From contig JABXHM010000026.1 in NCBI GenBank assembly GCA_013373625.1, forward strand, positions 1 through 64,000: 64,000 nt of DNA, read 5' to 3'. A program made the translations under genes and the position numbers. This stretch comes from Alteromonadaceae bacterium. GTDB taxonomy: Bacteria > Pseudomonadota > Gammaproteobacteria > Enterobacterales > Alteromonadaceae. Under the pieces are notes generated by a model. That model worked only from the letters and a program-made list of their open reading frames with translations, was not told the DNA's origin and made no database searches. Below are positions 26,892-41,038 of this stretch, piece by piece; within the stretch, counting starts at the first letter, position 1; every line of letters begins with the position of its first letter.

Positions 26892-26954
26892 AAACTATAA
26901 GAAGGCTTATAGGGGGGAGTTTCCAACGGGTAGTTGAAATCGTCGCGTCAAACG

Positions 26955-27986
26955 TTACAGCACTTCTTCTGATTCAACGTCATCTGCTTTAATATTTTTG
27001 CTTAATAATAATTCTGCACGGATCTTCTGCTCAATATCTTTAGCAATATCTACGTTCTCTTTCAAAAATTTTACTACGTTAGCTTTACCCTGACCAATAC
27101 GGTCGCCGTTGTAGCTGTACCAGGCACCGGCCTTATCCACCAGTTTTTGCTTAACGCCTAAGTCAATCAATTCGGCTTCTTTACAAATGCCCTGACCATA
27201 CATAATCTGGAACTCGGCTTGCTTAAAGGGCGGCGCAACCTTATTTTTAACCACTTTAACGCGGGTTTCGTTACCTACCACTTCATCGCCTTCTTTGATT
27301 GCGCCAATACGGCGAATATCTAATCGAACTGATGAATAAAACTTCAGCGCATTACCACCAGTGGTCGTTTCTGGCGAGCCAAACATAACCCCAATCTTCA
27401 TCCGGATTTGGTTAATGAACACACAAAGCGTGTTAGAGCGCTTGATGTTTGCAGTAAGCTTACGCAACGCCTGTGACATTAGTCGTGCTTGCAAACCAAC
27501 ATGCGAGTCACCCATGTCACCCTCAATTTCAGCTTTTGGTGTCAATGCCGCAACAGAGTCAACAATTACCACATCAACAGCACCGGAACGAACCAGCATG
27601 TCGCAAATTTCCAACGCCTGTTCGCCTGTATCAGGTTGTGAAACCAACAAGTCATCAATATTTACGCCCAGCTTTTCTGCATAAATCGGGTCAAGCGCAT
27701 GCTCGGCATCAACGAAAGCACAGGTTTTCCCTACTTTTTGCGCCTCGGCAATAACCTGTAATGTGAGCGTGGTTTTACCCGACGACTCCGGACCATAGAT
27801 TTCCACTACACGCCCGCATGGCAATCCACCTATACCCAGCGCAATATCAATCGTCAATGAGCCGGTAGATATTGACTCAATATCCATGGCTTTGTTGTCG
27901 CCCAAACGCATAATAGCGCCTTTACCAAATTGCTTTTCAATTTGACCGACTGCTGCTGTTAATGCTTTAGATTTATTGTCGTCCAC
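26955..27986 (-). CDS. recA: Recombinase RecA
   Basis: RecA drives homologous recombination and triggers LexA self-cleavage in the SOS response. The 343 residues hold Walker A GPESSGKT (65-72), the MAW-type segment, the L1/L2 loops ([17 protein letters not shown] and [27 protein letters not shown]) and an acidic C-terminal tail ending DDVESEEVL. The start codon is GTG (27984-27986). A GAGG ribosome-binding site lies 8 nt upstream, and the N-terminus [17 protein letters not shown] fits the family. No recX follows; the next gene is the convergent FlhB-domain gene. Regulation is by the LexA box described separately. Confidence 0.98.
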   Translation of the reverse strand: MDDNKSKALTAAVGQIEKQFGKGAIMRLGDNKAMDIESISTGSLTIDIALGIGGLPCGRVVEIYGPESSGKTTLTLQVIAEAQKVGKTCAFVDAEHALDPIYAEKLGVNIDDLLVSQPDTGEQALEICDMLVRSGAVDVVIVDSVAALTPKAEIEGDMGDSHVGLQARLMSQALRKLTANIKRSNTLCVFINQIRMKIGVMFGSPETTTGGNALKFYSSVRLDIRRIGAIKEGDEVVGNETRVKVVKNKVAPPFKQAEFQIMYGQGICKEAELIDLGVKQKLVDKAGAWYSYNGDRIGQGKANVVKFLKENVDIAKDIEQKIRAELLLSKNIKADDVESEEVL

Positions 27987-28087
27987 CGATGTGTCCTCGT
28001 TATTTATTTCTGTATACGTAACTGTTAAAAGGGGGGTGGTAGATACACTGTAAACTCTACCTGTGTTACGCTAATTAATGACTGTAT

Positions 28088-28114
28088 AGTATACTGTATG
28101 GTTATACAGTGCAA
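28088..28114 (-). promoter_or_regulatory. recA promoter overlapped by a LexA (SOS) box
   Basis: The 20-mer at 28092-28111 contains CTGTATGGTTATACAG (28094-28109), a CTGT-N8-ACAG palindrome matching the gammaproteobacterial LexA consensus. On the minus strand a TTGCAC -35 (28109-28114) and a TATACT or shifted TACTAT -10 (about 28088-28093) flank it. LexA bound here would block RNA polymerase. The box is about 106-125 bp before the recA start. A further CTGT half site lies alongside at 28082-28085. Confidence 0.9.
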
Positions 28115-28152
28115 TATGCTTTTTATCTTTTCTCTATTTCAACACACTTAAT

Positions 28153-28680
28153 TTAAACTGCAACGAGTCTGTGGTGCAGGGTTGATACGGCAAACGCTAT
28201 CGATTGGTTTCGTACTGCCGACCGGTCTCCGCTAAAGTGTTTCACAACCGCCTCAGTATTGCCGTTAATGGTAAAGCCAAACCATACGGTTCCAACGGGT
28301 TTCGCGTCTGAGCCACCGCCCGGTCCGGCGACACCGCTGACAGCAACCGCGCACTCCGCACCAGCTTTTATTGCTGCCCCGTTGGCCATTTCAGTGACAA
28401 CCTGCGCTGATACTGCACCATATTGTGCAAGCGATTCAGCGCTTACATCAACCAAATGCTGTTTTGCCTGATTGGCATAGGTCACCCAACTTTGTCTGAA
28501 CCAGTCAGAGCTACCGGCTACCGAAGTCAGCGCGAAGGCAATGCCGCCTCCGGTACACGACTCAGCGGTAGTTAAGGTCCACTGTTGAGCACGGAGTGCC
28601 TCACCCACGGCCAGAATCTGTGCAGATAATACATTTAAATCAAGTTGTGAGTGTGAAACAGTTGAAATTGGCTGACTCAT
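28153..28680 (-). CDS. pncC: Nicotinamide-nucleotide amidohydrolase PncC (CinA C-terminal domain)
   Basis: PncC deamidates nicotinamide mononucleotide to nicotinate mononucleotide in NAD recycling. The 175-residue single-domain protein has the CinA family motifs TTAESCTGGGIAFALTSVAG (about 37-56) and AVSGVAGPGGGSDAKPVGTVW (about 112-132). It lacks the N-terminal molybdopterin-like domain of full CinA, as is usual next to recA and mutS in gammaproteobacteria. It is upstream of recA in the same direction, with the SOS promoter between them, and divergent from mutS. Confidence 0.93.
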   Translation of the reverse strand: MSQPISTVSHSQLDLNVLSAQILAVGEALRAQQWTLTTAESCTGGGIAFALTSVAGSSDWFRQSWVTYANQAKQHLVDVSAESLAQYGAVSAQVVTEMANGAAIKAGAECAVAVSGVAGPGGGSDAKPVGTVWFGFTINGNTEAVVKHFSGDRSAVRNQSIAFAVSTLHHRLVAV

Positions 28681-28763
28681 AGCAATAATACATTCAATAT
28701 AGAAGAACGGTATTATGCCGTGGTCTGATCAATAATCGCAAGCAACCGCAAGCCGAGGCATTC

Positions 28764-31322
28764 TTGGAATCACACACTCCCATGATGCGCCAATATCTGA
28801 ATATAAAGGCGCAGCACCCCAACATTTTATTGTTTTACCGTATGGGCGACTTTTATGAGTTGTTTTATGACGATGCAAAACGCGCGGCCGACTTACTGGA
28901 TATTTCACTAACCGCACGTGGCAAATCCGGCGGCGACCCTATTCCAATGGCGGGTGTCCCCTATCACGCGGTAGACAGTTATCTGGCTCGCCTGGTGAAA
29001 ATGGGCGAGTCAGTGGCAATTTGCGAACAGGTAGGCGATCCTACCACCAGTAAGGGGCCAGTAGATCGCCAGGTACAGCGAATTGTAACCCCGGGAACGG
29101 TCACCGACGAAGCCTTACTTGATGAGCGTCAGGACAATGTTCTGGCAGCCGTAGTAGGACATAAAGAACAGTTTGGTTTAGCCTGGCTTGATATCACCAG
29201 CGGTCGCTTTTTAGTCAGCGAGTTTCACGGCGCCGACATGCTTAGCGCCGAGCTACAACGCCTTCGACCAGCAGAGCTGCTGTACCCAGAAGGCTTCGAT
29301 TGGCTGGCAAAAATTGACCATATCAAAGGAATACGGCGACGCCCAGAATGGGAGTTTGATCAGCAAACCGCAGAGCAACAACTTAACGATCAGTTTGGTA
29401 CCCGCGAATTAAGTGGCTTTGGCTTAGCTAACACCACTTTGGGTATTGGTGCTGCCGGCTGCATTTTGCAATATGTGAAAGACACCCAGCGCACAGCGCT
29501 ACCGCATATCAGAGCCATTAGTCTGGAACAACAGTCGACTAAAGTGCAGCTCGATGCTGCCACCCGCCGCAACCTTGAACTCACACATAACTTATCAGGC
29601 GGTACTGAACATACCTTGTTTGCGGTACTTGATAACACTGCTACGGCAATGGGCAGTCGCTTGTTACAGCGGTTTATTCACGCCCCAATCACCGACCGAA
29701 ACGAGTTGTCTAACCGCCAGACCGCTATCGGCGAATTGCTTCAGGGCGACTACCCGGCATTAACCGCGCAGCTTAAATACATTGGTGATATCGAGCGTAT
29801 CATGGCTCGTCTGGCACTGCGTTCTGCGCGGCCACGGGACTTCGCACGCCTGCGCAATGCATTAAACAGCCTGCCGGCATTGCAAAGCGGTTTACAGACC
29901 TTCACGTCACCACTGCTTGCTCAGCTACGTTCTACAATCAGTGAATTTCCTGAATTGGCAGCACTGTTAGATACGGCAATCATTGATAACCCACCCGTCG
30001 TTATTCGCGATGGCGGTGTTATAGCCCCGAGGTATAATAGTGAACTTGATGAGCTGCGCGACCTCTCCGACGGTGCTAGTGAGTATTTGCGTCAATTAGA
30101 GCAACGCGAGCGAGAGCAAACCGGTATTGCAACGCTTAAAGTTGGCTACAACAAAGTTCACGGGTTCTTTATTGAAGTATCCCGCGCCAATAGTGGCCTG
30201 GTCCCGGCTAGTTACATTCGCCGCCAAACGTTAAAAAATACCGAACGATACATTACCCCTGAACTTAAAGAGCATGAAGACAAAGTGCTCACCAGTCAAA
30301 GCCGTGCGCTGGCACTGGAAAAGCGTTTGTACGAAGAGCTGTTTGATTTAGTAAGTCCCCATTTGGACGCGTTGATTGCCTCGGCAGCATCGCTGGCAAA
30401 ACTCGACGTTATGGTTACCCTGGCTGAACGAGCGGAGACATTGGAATATCATCAGCCCACTCTGGTGGATGTGCCCGGCGTAAACTATCAGCAAGGCAGA
30501 CACCCGGTCGTTGAGCACGTCATGAATGAACCCTTCATTCCTAATCCGCTGACCATGACTCAGACGCAGCGCACAATGATTATTACCGGCCCGAATATGG
30601 GCGGTAAATCCACTTTTATGCGCCAAACTGCACTCATCGTATTACTTGCTTACATCGGCAGTTATGTGCCGGCACAGCATGCCGAAATAGGCCCTATCGA
30701 TAAAATATTTACCCGCATAGGCGCTTCAGATGATTTAGCCTCCGGCCGCTCCACCTTTATGGTGGAAATGACCGAAACAGCCAACATACTGCACAACGCG
30801 ACGCCGCACTCGTTAGTGTTGATGGATGAAATCGGTCGTGGTACCAGCACTTATGACGGTTTATCGCTGGCCTGGGCGTGTGCCGAATATCTGGCGAATC
30901 AACTGCAGGCGTTTACCTTGTTTGCTACCCACTACTTTGAGCTGACGGAACTGGCTGAATCGCTGAAGGGAGCCCAAAACCTTCACCTTGGTGCAGTAGA
31001 ACACGGCGATACCATTCGCTTTATGCATAATGTAGAAACGGGGGCTGCAAGCAAGAGTTACGGCCTGCAGGTGGCCCAGCTTGCTGGCGTACCCAAGGCA
31101 GTCATTACTGCGGCCAAGCAGTGTTTACATAACCTTGAGAACCAAGCGAACGCGGAAAACCAGGTTACAGCCGGGCGCGCAGCCAAGAGTCATCCCGCGC
31201 AGGAAGCCCTGTTTTCTTCTGCTCCTGGTGCACTGGAACAAGCGATCACCGATGTTGATCCCGACGATCTGAGCCCAAAACAAGCACTGGCGCTCATTTA
31301 CGAGTTAAAAAAGATGCTATAA
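28764..31322 (+). CDS. mutS: DNA mismatch repair protein MutS
   Basis: MutS recognises base mismatches and small loops and recruits MutL. The 852-residue protein has the mismatch-binding Phe-x-Glu in [15 protein letters not shown]. The connector, lever and clamp regions are present, as is the ATPase with Walker [10 protein letters not shown] (about 610-618). The Walker [14 protein letters not shown] and a helix-turn-helix tail follow. I use the TTG at 28764 as the start. A GAGG sits 5 nt before it, and the resulting N-terminus [12 protein letters not shown] lines up with E. coli MutS a few residues in. The first ATG (28782) would remove part of the conserved HTPMM block. No ATG exists in the open frame upstream. 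Confidence 0.96.
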   Translation: MESHTPMMRQYLNIKAQHPNILLFYRMGDFYELFYDDAKRAADLLDISLTARGKSGGDPIPMAGVPYHAVDSYLARLVKMGESVAICEQVGDPTTSKGPVDRQVQRIVTPGTVTDEALLDERQDNVLAAVVGHKEQFGLAWLDITSGRFLVSEFHGADMLSAELQRLRPAELLYPEGFDWLAKIDHIKGIRRRPEWEFDQQTAEQQLNDQFGTRELSGFGLANTTLGIGAAGCILQYVKDTQRTALPHIRAISLEQQSTKVQLDAATRRNLELTHNLSGGTEHTLFAVLDNTATAMGSRLLQRFIHAPITDRNELSNRQTAIGELLQGDYPALTAQLKYIGDIERIMARLALRSARPRDFARLRNALNSLPALQSGLQTFTSPLLAQLRSTISEFPELAALLDTAIIDNPPVVIRDGGVIAPRYNSELDELRDLSDGASEYLRQLEQREREQTGIATLKVGYNKVHGFFIEVSRANSGLVPASYIRRQTLKNTERYITPELKEHEDKVLTSQSRALALEKRLYEELFDLVSPHLDALIASAASLAKLDVMVTLAERAETLEYHQPTLVDVPGVNYQQGRHPVVEHVMNEPFIPNPLTMTQTQRTMIITGPNMGGKSTFMRQTALIVLLAYIGSYVPAQHAEIGPIDKIFTRIGASDDLASGRSTFMVEMTETANILHNATPHSLVLMDEIGRGTSTYDGLSLAWACAEYLANQLQAFTLFATHYFELTELAESLKGAQNLHLGAVEHGDTIRFMHNVETGAASKSYGLQVAQLAGVPKAVITAAKQCLHNLENQANAENQVTAGRAAKSHPAQEALFSSAPGALEQAITDVDPDDLSPKQALALIYELKKML

Positions 31323-31460
31323 ACAGCGCCTCATAAAATGCATACCGCGGCTACAAACGCTACCCCGAGACAACAAGGTGGCGTTATTCGCGGCGCCATA
31401 AACCAAAAAACGTCAGCCCCACTTGCTGAGGAAATCAGACTAAAAATATTGCCCCGAAAT

Positions 31461-31488
31461 TTGGTTTCAATTGGTAAGCGTATATAAT
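31461..31488 (+). promoter_or_regulatory. Candidate pyrG promoter
   Basis: TTGGTT (31461-31466) and a perfect TATAAT (31483-31488) are separated by 16 bp, about 100 bp before the pyrG start. The long leader could allow further control, but no attenuator was identified in it. Confidence 0.55.
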
Positions 31489-31564
31489 TGTGTGCATGGC
31501 CCTTATTGGGTATACTGTTGCGCCGTCTACTGTGTTGTTAAATAACAACGTATTACCCATATAA

Positions 31565-34571
<3,007 letters not shown>

Positions 34572-34578
34572 CAGACTA

Positions 34579-34610
34579 TGGCGGGCAATATTGCCCGCCA
34601 TTGCTTTTTA
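34579..34610 (+). terminator. Terminator of eno
   Basis: A 24-bp palindrome (34579-34602, core GGCGGGC-AATATT-GCCCGCC) is followed by TTGC and five T residues (34606-34610). It lies 8 bp after the eno stop. Confidence 0.88.
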
Positions 34611-34653
34611 CGCCTATTAACCTATCAATAATGCCTGCCTGTAATGCACGCTT

Positions 34654-35346
34654 ATGACGCAGCTTCCTGACGACGCGTCTCATCAATCAGACTTTTTCAA
34701 CGCGGTTGAGTCTGATGCTTCGCAACGCACCCTTGCAGAGTTGTGTAACGCCTTATACGAACGCGAACTCAGTTTATTAGCGCAACAAAGCCACAATCAG
34801 GTTAGTTTACTGCGCCGTCGTATTGCCGGCCTCAGTCATCACGTTAAACGTACCGCACGCTTTTTAGCGAATGGCTCAGTACCACTGACACTGGATGAAC
34901 ACAATGCCAGTTGGCAAGCCAGGCAGGCAGTAAAAAGCCCGGCCCGAAATGACAAGCCGGAGGCAACCCTGAGATGGTACACCGAACACGCGAAAGTCGG
35001 ACTGGTTGTGCCGGTTCGGGTACAAGAATTTGATAATGAGCATATTGAGCTTGACTCGATTGATCGTATTCAGCCGGTAAACCAAACCCTGCATATCAAC
35101 AAGCTGGGGTGGTTTGATTTTAGCGGCACACAGGTTGAGAGCCCGGCACGTTATCGCTCGGCAAATCACTTCAGACTGACGCTTCTAAAACCGTCAAAAA
35201 CTATCGTTACCGCTGCATGTTGCGGACATAGCTGGAATCATAAAGGGCGCACATCTCCCCGAACACTAACACTGCGGGAGATACTTCTGGTCAGTACTCT
35301 GGACTGGCAGCGATTTACTACACCTAAGCCCCCCGAACACCGTTAG
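34654..35346 (+). CDS. Hypothetical protein, 230 residues
   Basis: I do not recognise this protein. It is hydrophilic, with no signal peptide or membrane helix. The N-terminal part (about 1-80) is predicted helical by eye and rich in Arg and Gln, including SLLRRRIAGLSHHVKRTARF. The middle (about 105-165) alternates strands, with VGLVVPVRVQEFDNEHIELD. The C-terminus contains AACCGHSWNHKGR and ends in a basic, proline-containing tail. An open frame of 231 codons and a start 43 bp past the eno terminator support a real gene. In many relatives eno is followed by ftsB, which is absent here. The next stretch is a decayed gene, so this spot may be a site of insertion and loss. Confidence 0.6.
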   Translation: MTQLPDDASHQSDFFNAVESDASQRTLAELCNALYERELSLLAQQSHNQVSLLRRRIAGLSHHVKRTARFLANGSVPLTLDEHNASWQARQAVKSPARNDKPEATLRWYTEHAKVGLVVPVRVQEFDNEHIELDSIDRIQPVNQTLHINKLGWFDFSGTQVESPARYRSANHFRLTLLKPSKTIVTAACCGHSWNHKGRTSPRTLTLREILLVSTLDWQRFTTPKPPEHR

Positions 35347-35419
35347 TCCTTGAGCCGTATAATTGATCAGTGAATGATTGATCGAGCTATGAAATGATAG
35401 CGCTGTTCTTTTTAAGTGA

Positions 35420-35775
35420 CCTTGGCACCTCACCTACCGCGCGTTTGAACTGGCCGGTATGCAAGCTCGCGATAATAGCCATATATCTGTCGGCGACGCA
35501 TTAACCGCAAATCTTCAAATAAAACCCTATCAGGACGAGGCAGTGATGCTACGCTGGGAAATTTTACCAGAAATCACCGACATCAAAGTCGGTGGCGCCC
35601 GGAAGCCCGCCCTGGGGTAGTCAGCAGTCTGATTACCAAAGACGACAGCAAGGCGACATTCCCTTTAATACAGCGCGAGAAACCACTGTGTCATTTGTTT
35701 TCCTGTACTTTAAGTCGTTCTGAAAAAGTCGCGACGGTCAACATTTCTTATCATGTTGATCAGACCTTGTCGTAA
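35420..35775 (+). pseudogene. Frameshifted remnant of a carbohydrate-active enzyme C-terminal domain
   Basis: The non-coding gap after the hypothetical gene contains protein-like sequence in two frames. Frame A (35420-35620) reads AFELAGMQARDNSHISVG, then AVMLRWEILPEITDIKVGGA, and ends at TAG. Frame B, shifted by one base (35617-35775), continues with LITKDDSKATFPLI and ATVNISYHVDQTLS before TAA. From memory the order of motifs (L-x-WEILPE, GGA, LITKDDS, ATANIPFYV-like end) resembles a C-terminal beta domain of glycoside hydrolase family 2-type proteins of marine gammaproteobacteria. There is no start codon or catalytic domain, so it is a broken fragment. The family assignment is tentative. 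Confidence 0.5.
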
Positions 35776-35968
35776 TAAACGCATCGATGCCTGATGAATG
35801 TCGGAGGAAGCCTTTGGCTGCAAGGGTAAAATAGAAAGCTAAAATCTACGGAAGAAAGACGTTGAAATAAAAACAGACATATCATCCTTATTTGGGAATT
35901 TTTATCCTAATTTATCTTCAATGCAGTAATTTATAACTAATATTTATACTGAAAATCTTAAACAACAG

Positions 35969-35997
35969 TTGACCTTATCAGGCCCAGCCTGTACATT
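35969..35997 (+). promoter_or_regulatory. Candidate leu operon promoter
   Basis: TTGACC (35969-35974) and TACATT (35992-35997) are spaced by exactly 17 bp and preceded by an AT-rich stretch of about 100 bp. Transcription would start near 36004, about 40 nt before the leader peptide, as expected for an attenuated operon. Confidence 0.6.
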
Positions 35998-36044
35998 TAC
36001 GGCCATCAAAACGTCGCAAATGTAAAAAACGCAAGTGAGTAACA

Positions 36045-36116
36045 ATGCCTGAAACGCATTACAATACATTTTTACTATCTCTTCTACTCCTAACGGCAGC
36101 AAGATTGCACGGGTAG
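36045..36116 (+). CDS. leuL: leu operon leader peptide
   Basis: This 23-codon frame encodes MPETHYNTFLLSLLLLTAAR plus LHG and a TAG stop. Seven of 23 codons are leucine (TTA, CTA, CTT, CTA, CTC, CTA, TTG). Six of these fall within seven consecutive codons (36072-36092), and CTA, often a rare codon, is used three times. It lies between the leu promoter and a strong hairpin followed by nine T residues, 79 bp before leuA. This is the layout of leucine attenuation. When charged leucyl-tRNA is scarce, the ribosome would stall on the leucine codons and allow read-through into leuABCD. It is too short to stand out as a frame, but its composition and position make it convincing. Confidence 0.88.
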   Translation: MPETHYNTFLLSLLLLTAARLHG

Positions 36117-36170
36117 ATTGCGACCAGCGAATCATTACACAAAACCCGTGCATAGCACGGGTTTTTTTTT
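36107..36170 (+). promoter_or_regulatory. leu attenuator: antiterminator and terminator
   Basis: GCACGGGT occurs twice, at 36107-36114 (end of leuL) and 36155-36162, and both copies are perfectly complementary to ACCCGTGC at 36144-36151. Pairing of the middle segment with the first copy forms an antiterminator. Pairing with the second copy forms a terminator hairpin (36143-36163, 3-nt loop) followed by a run of T to 36170. GTCGCAA (36013-36019) and TTGCGAC (36118-36124) could add a long-range helix enclosing leuL. The structure controls leuABCD. Confidence 0.85.
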
Positions 36171-36194
36171 AACTAAAATCAACGAGAGACAGCC

Positions 36195-37754
36195 ATGACG
36201 AATCAGGTAAAAATATTTGATACGACCTTACGTGACGGCGAACAAGCTTTGCCAGCCAGTTTAAGTGCCAAAGAGAAACTGCAAATCGCACTGGCTCTCG
36301 AACGTCTCGGTGTCGATATTATCGAAGCGGGCTTCCCGGTATCATCTCCCGGTGATTTTAAATCGGTACAAATGATCGCACGAGAAATTAAAAATTCGAC
36401 AATTGCAGGGTTATCGCGCGCTTTACCCGCCGATATCGATGCCTGCGGCGAAGCCTTAAAAGTCGCTGATCAATTCCGAATCCATACTTTTATCGCTACC
36501 TCTGACATCCATGTCAGCAGTAAGCTAAAAAAATCTCAGGATGATGTTGTAGAAATGGCCGTTGCAGCGGTTAAACGCGCTCGGGGTTATACCGACGATG
36601 TAGAGTTTTCCTGTGAAGATGCTGGCCGCACTGAAATTGGTTACCTGGCGCGTATGGTCGAATCGGTCATTGCCGCAGGCGCGACCACGGTCAATATTCC
36701 GGATACAGTGGGTTATACGACACCCACGGAATTTGGCGGTATCATTAAGCAATTATTCGAGCTGGTACCGAATATCGATAAAGCGGTTATTTCGGTGCAT
36801 TGCCACAACGACCTCGGACTGGCTGTGGCAAACTCATTAGCCGCAATAGAAAACGGCGCCCGCCAGGTAGAATGTACCATTAACGGTATTGGCGAACGAG
36901 CGGGTAACAGCTCACTGGAAGAAATCGCCATGATATTGCAAACACGTCAGGCATTGTATGGTTTGAATACCAATATCAACAGCAGCGAAATCAGTCGTAC
37001 ATCAAAACTGGTCAGTCAGCTTTGCAACATGCCGGTACAGGCGAATAAAGCCATTGTCGGCGCAAACGCGTTCAGTCACTCTTCCGGGATTCATCAGGAT
37101 GGTGTCTTAAAAGCGCAAAATACCTATGAAATAATGACCCCTGAAAGTGTTGGTATCAATAAGAACAACCTGAACTTAACCTCTCGTTCAGGAAGGCATG
37201 TTATTAAACACCGCTTGCAGGAACTGGGCTATAAAGACACTGATTATGATTTAGAAGCCATTTACGCGGCCTTCTTACAACTGGCCGACAAAAAAGGCCA
37301 GGTTTATGATTACGATTTAGAAGCCCTGCTGTTTTTCGACCAGCAAAAACATGATCAGGCGCATTATCAGTTAACCTATCTGCATGCAACGTCGGGTAAA
37401 GAGATTATTCCCAGTGCCACGGTGCAGTTAAAGATTGGTGATGAACTAACAACACGCGCAGAAACGGGCAACGGGCCGGTAGACGCATCCTATAAAGCAA
37501 TAATGGCGATGCTTGGCCATAACGACCTGGAAGTCGTTGACTTCAAACTTGATTCAAAAGGTGAAGGCGCGGATGCCCTGGCTTCGGTCAGTGTCATCAC
37601 CGAATACAAAGGCCGCCGTTTCCATGGTATCGGGCTTGCCACTGATATCGTTGAAGCCGGCGTAAAAGCCCTCATTTTTGTTTTAAACAATACGTATTTA
37701 GCCGATCAGATTGATCAGCAAAAGAACCAACAAGAACGCTTAGCAGGAGTATAA
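36195..37754 (+). CDS. leuA: 2-isopropylmalate synthase
   Basis: LeuA condenses 2-oxoisovalerate with acetyl-CoA, the first committed step of leucine synthesis. The 519-residue protein has the HMGL-like TIM barrel starting [19 protein letters not shown] (6-24). The metal-binding [13 protein letters not shown] segment lies at about 202-214, with NGIGERAGN after it. The C-terminal LeuA dimer/regulatory domain (about 390-505) binds leucine for feedback inhibition in the family. It is the first structural gene after the attenuator. Its stop is directly followed by the leuB ATG. Confidence 0.97.
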   Translation: MTNQVKIFDTTLRDGEQALPASLSAKEKLQIALALERLGVDIIEAGFPVSSPGDFKSVQMIAREIKNSTIAGLSRALPADIDACGEALKVADQFRIHTFIATSDIHVSSKLKKSQDDVVEMAVAAVKRARGYTDDVEFSCEDAGRTEIGYLARMVESVIAAGATTVNIPDTVGYTTPTEFGGIIKQLFELVPNIDKAVISVHCHNDLGLAVANSLAAIENGARQVECTINGIGERAGNSSLEEIAMILQTRQALYGLNTNINSSEISRTSKLVSQLCNMPVQANKAIVGANAFSHSSGIHQDGVLKAQNTYEIMTPESVGINKNNLNLTSRSGRHVIKHRLQELGYKDTDYDLEAIYAAFLQLADKKGQVYDYDLEALLFFDQQKHDQAHYQLTYLHATSGKEIIPSATVQLKIGDELTTRAETGNGPVDASYKAIMAMLGHNDLEVVDFKLDSKGEGADALASVSVITEYKGRRFHGIGLATDIVEAGVKALIFVLNNTYLADQIDQQKNQQERLAGV

Positions 37755-38852
<1,098 letters not shown>

Positions 38853-38858
38853 CTATTC

Positions 38859-40259
38859 ATGGCGAAAACCTTATATGACAAAGTGTGGCAGGCCCACGTT
38901 ATCGACCAGATTGGCGATGACAGTCTGATCTATATTGACCGTCACCTGATCCACGAAGTCACCAGCCCACAGGCGTTTTCCGGGCTAAACGAAAAAGGCC
39001 GCAAGGTGCGCCGCCCGGACCGTACTTTTGCCACTATGGATCACAGTATTTCAACCCGCAGTCTGGCACTCGATGCCTGTGGACCACAAAATAAACTGCA
39101 GTTGCAGACACTGGCAGAAAACTGCGAGTCTCACGGTATTAAGCTCTATCCTGTCGGTCATCAAAAACAAGGTATCGTGCACGTTATGGGACCAGAACTA
39201 GGGCTTATCCTGCCTGGCATGACCGTTGTTTGTGGCGACTCACACACAGCTACCCACGGTGCCTTTGGCGCATTGGCCTTCGGTATCGGAACTTCTCAGG
39301 TTGAGCACGTACTGGCAACGCAGACACTGAAGCAGAGCCGCGCTAAAACCATGCAGATTAAAGTTAACGGTAAGCTGGCGGTAGGTACAACAGCAAAAGA
39401 TATTATCCTCGCTATCATCGGTAAGATTGGTCACGCTGGTGCAACAGCCCACGTTATTGAATATTGCGGCGAAGCCATTGAGGCACTATCGATGGAAGAG
39501 CGCATGACAATCTGTAATATGAGTATCGAAGCAGGTGCTAAAGCCGGTATGATTGCGCCGGACCAGATTACGTTTGATTATCTCAAAGGCCGTGAGTTCG
39601 TGCCTCAGAGCGGCGACTGGGAAGCAGCTGTAGCCTACTGGCAAACCTTGTATTCAGATGCCGATGCAACGTTTGACACGGTGGTGGAACTTGACGCTAA
39701 AGATATCGCACCGCAAGTAACCTGGGGCACCAACCCGGGACAGGTGATTGGTGTTACCGATCCCATTCCGGGCCCTGAAGATTTCACTGATAGCGTAGAA
39801 CAGGAATCAGCCCGTAAGGCACTCCAATACATGGGCCTTACTGCAGGTGAAAAGCTTGCCGACGTGAAAGTGTCGCATGTTTTTATTGGCTCTTGTACCA
39901 ATAGCCGTATTGAAGATTTACGCGCTGCCGCAAAAATCGCCAAACAAGGTAAAGTTGCAGACAGTGTTACGGCGATGGTTGTTCCAGGTTCAGCCGCCGT
40001 AAAACGCCAGGCTGAAGAAGAGCAACTTGACGTAATATTTAAACAGGCTGGATTTGAATGGCGCTTACCCGGGTGCTCTATGTGTCTGGGAATGAACGAC
40101 GATCTATTAACAGCTGGCGATCGTTGCGCATCAACCAGCAACCGTAATTTCGAAGGTCGTCAGGGACGTGGTGCCAGAACCCATTTGGTCAGTCCGGCCA
40201 TGGCTGCTGCCGCGGCAATTCGCGGTACCTTTGCCGATGTCAGAGATTTTCAGGAGTAA
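38859..40259 (+). CDS. leuC: 3-isopropylmalate dehydratase, large subunit
   Basis: LeuC with LeuD isomerises 2- to 3-isopropylmalate using a [4Fe-4S] cluster. The 466-residue protein belongs to the aconitase superfamily. It shows [15 protein letters not shown] (26-40), [12 protein letters not shown] (about 126-137) and the cluster cysteines in [13 protein letters not shown] (about 345-357) and [10 protein letters not shown] (about 405-414). It lies 6 bp after leuB and 3 bp before leuD. Confidence 0.97.
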   Translation: MAKTLYDKVWQAHVIDQIGDDSLIYIDRHLIHEVTSPQAFSGLNEKGRKVRRPDRTFATMDHSISTRSLALDACGPQNKLQLQTLAENCESHGIKLYPVGHQKQGIVHVMGPELGLILPGMTVVCGDSHTATHGAFGALAFGIGTSQVEHVLATQTLKQSRAKTMQIKVNGKLAVGTTAKDIILAIIGKIGHAGATAHVIEYCGEAIEALSMEERMTICNMSIEAGAKAGMIAPDQITFDYLKGREFVPQSGDWEAAVAYWQTLYSDADATFDTVVELDAKDIAPQVTWGTNPGQVIGVTDPIPGPEDFTDSVEQESARKALQYMGLTAGEKLADVKVSHVFIGSCTNSRIEDLRAAAKIAKQGKVADSVTAMVVPGSAAVKRQAEEEQLDVIFKQAGFEWRLPGCSMCLGMNDDLLTAGDRCASTSNRNFEGRQGRGARTHLVSPAMAAAAAIRGTFADVRDFQE

Positions 40260-40262
40260 ATT

Positions 40263-40874
40263 ATGACCCAGACAACTACAGGTATCTCGTCGCTGACCGG
40301 CACTGCATGCCCGCTCGATCAGGCTAACGTTGACACCGACCAGATCATTCCCAAGCAGTTCTTAACCAGTGTCAGCCGCGCTGGCTTTGGCAAGCATCTG
40401 TTTCATGACTGGCGTTATTTGGATCTCGAAGAAAAAGAGCCAAATCCGGAGTTCGTCTTAAACAAACCAGAATATGCAGATGCCACAATCCTGTTGTGCC
40501 GTGAAAATTTTGGCTGCGGCTCAAGCCGTGAGCACGCTCCCTGGGCATTAACTGACTATGGCTTCAAAGCGGTAATTGCGACCAGTTTTGCCGATATATT
40601 TTACGGTAACTGCATGAACAATCAGTTGTTGCCTATCGCTTTGCCAAGCGCGCAAATGGATCAACTGTTCAAAGCGGTGGCAAATGATGCCAATGCTGAA
40701 ATTACCATTGACTTACCCGCCCAAACGGTTTCTGTGGGCGACACAGCAATTCCTTTTGAGATTGCCGAGCACCATAAAAACAATCTGATAAAAGGGCTCG
40801 ATGCCATTGGTCAGACATTGGTACTGGAGAAAAAGATATCGGCGTTTGAAGCAAAACAACCTGCCTGGCTTTAG
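40263..40874 (+). CDS. leuD: 3-isopropylmalate dehydratase, small subunit
   Basis: LeuD forms the swivel domain of isopropylmalate isomerase. The 203 residues include [13 protein letters not shown] (20-32), the conserved [13 protein letters not shown] (about 80-92) and [17 protein letters not shown] (about 104-120). The length matches E. coli LeuD (201). It is the last gene of leuABCD; an inverted repeat follows 16 bp downstream. Confidence 0.97.
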   Translation: MTQTTTGISSLTGTACPLDQANVDTDQIIPKQFLTSVSRAGFGKHLFHDWRYLDLEEKEPNPEFVLNKPEYADATILLCRENFGCGSSREHAPWALTDYGFKAVIATSFADIFYGNCMNNQLLPIALPSAQMDQLFKAVANDANAEITIDLPAQTVSVGDTAIPFEIAEHHKNNLIKGLDAIGQTLVLEKKISAFEAKQPAWL

Positions 40875-40890
40875 CGCTTATGCTAATGTA

Positions 40891-40918
40891 GCTGCTCACT
40901 TTTTTGAGTGAGCAGCTC
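40891..40918 (+). terminator. Possible terminator after leuD
   Basis: AGCTGCTCACT (40891-40901) and AGTGAGCAGCT (40908-40918) form a perfect 11-bp stem with a T-rich 6-nt loop. No T run follows the stem, so it may be a weak terminator or a 3'-end stabilising hairpin. Confidence 0.5.
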
Positions 40919-41038
40919 AATAAAATTGATTTCATCCGAGCCAACTTAGGCTATAGTTATGGATATCAAACTCATAAACGTAACCCTTCACTCGTTACAC
41001 ATGGCTGCACAAGGCTATGATCAGATCACGGAGAGGAA

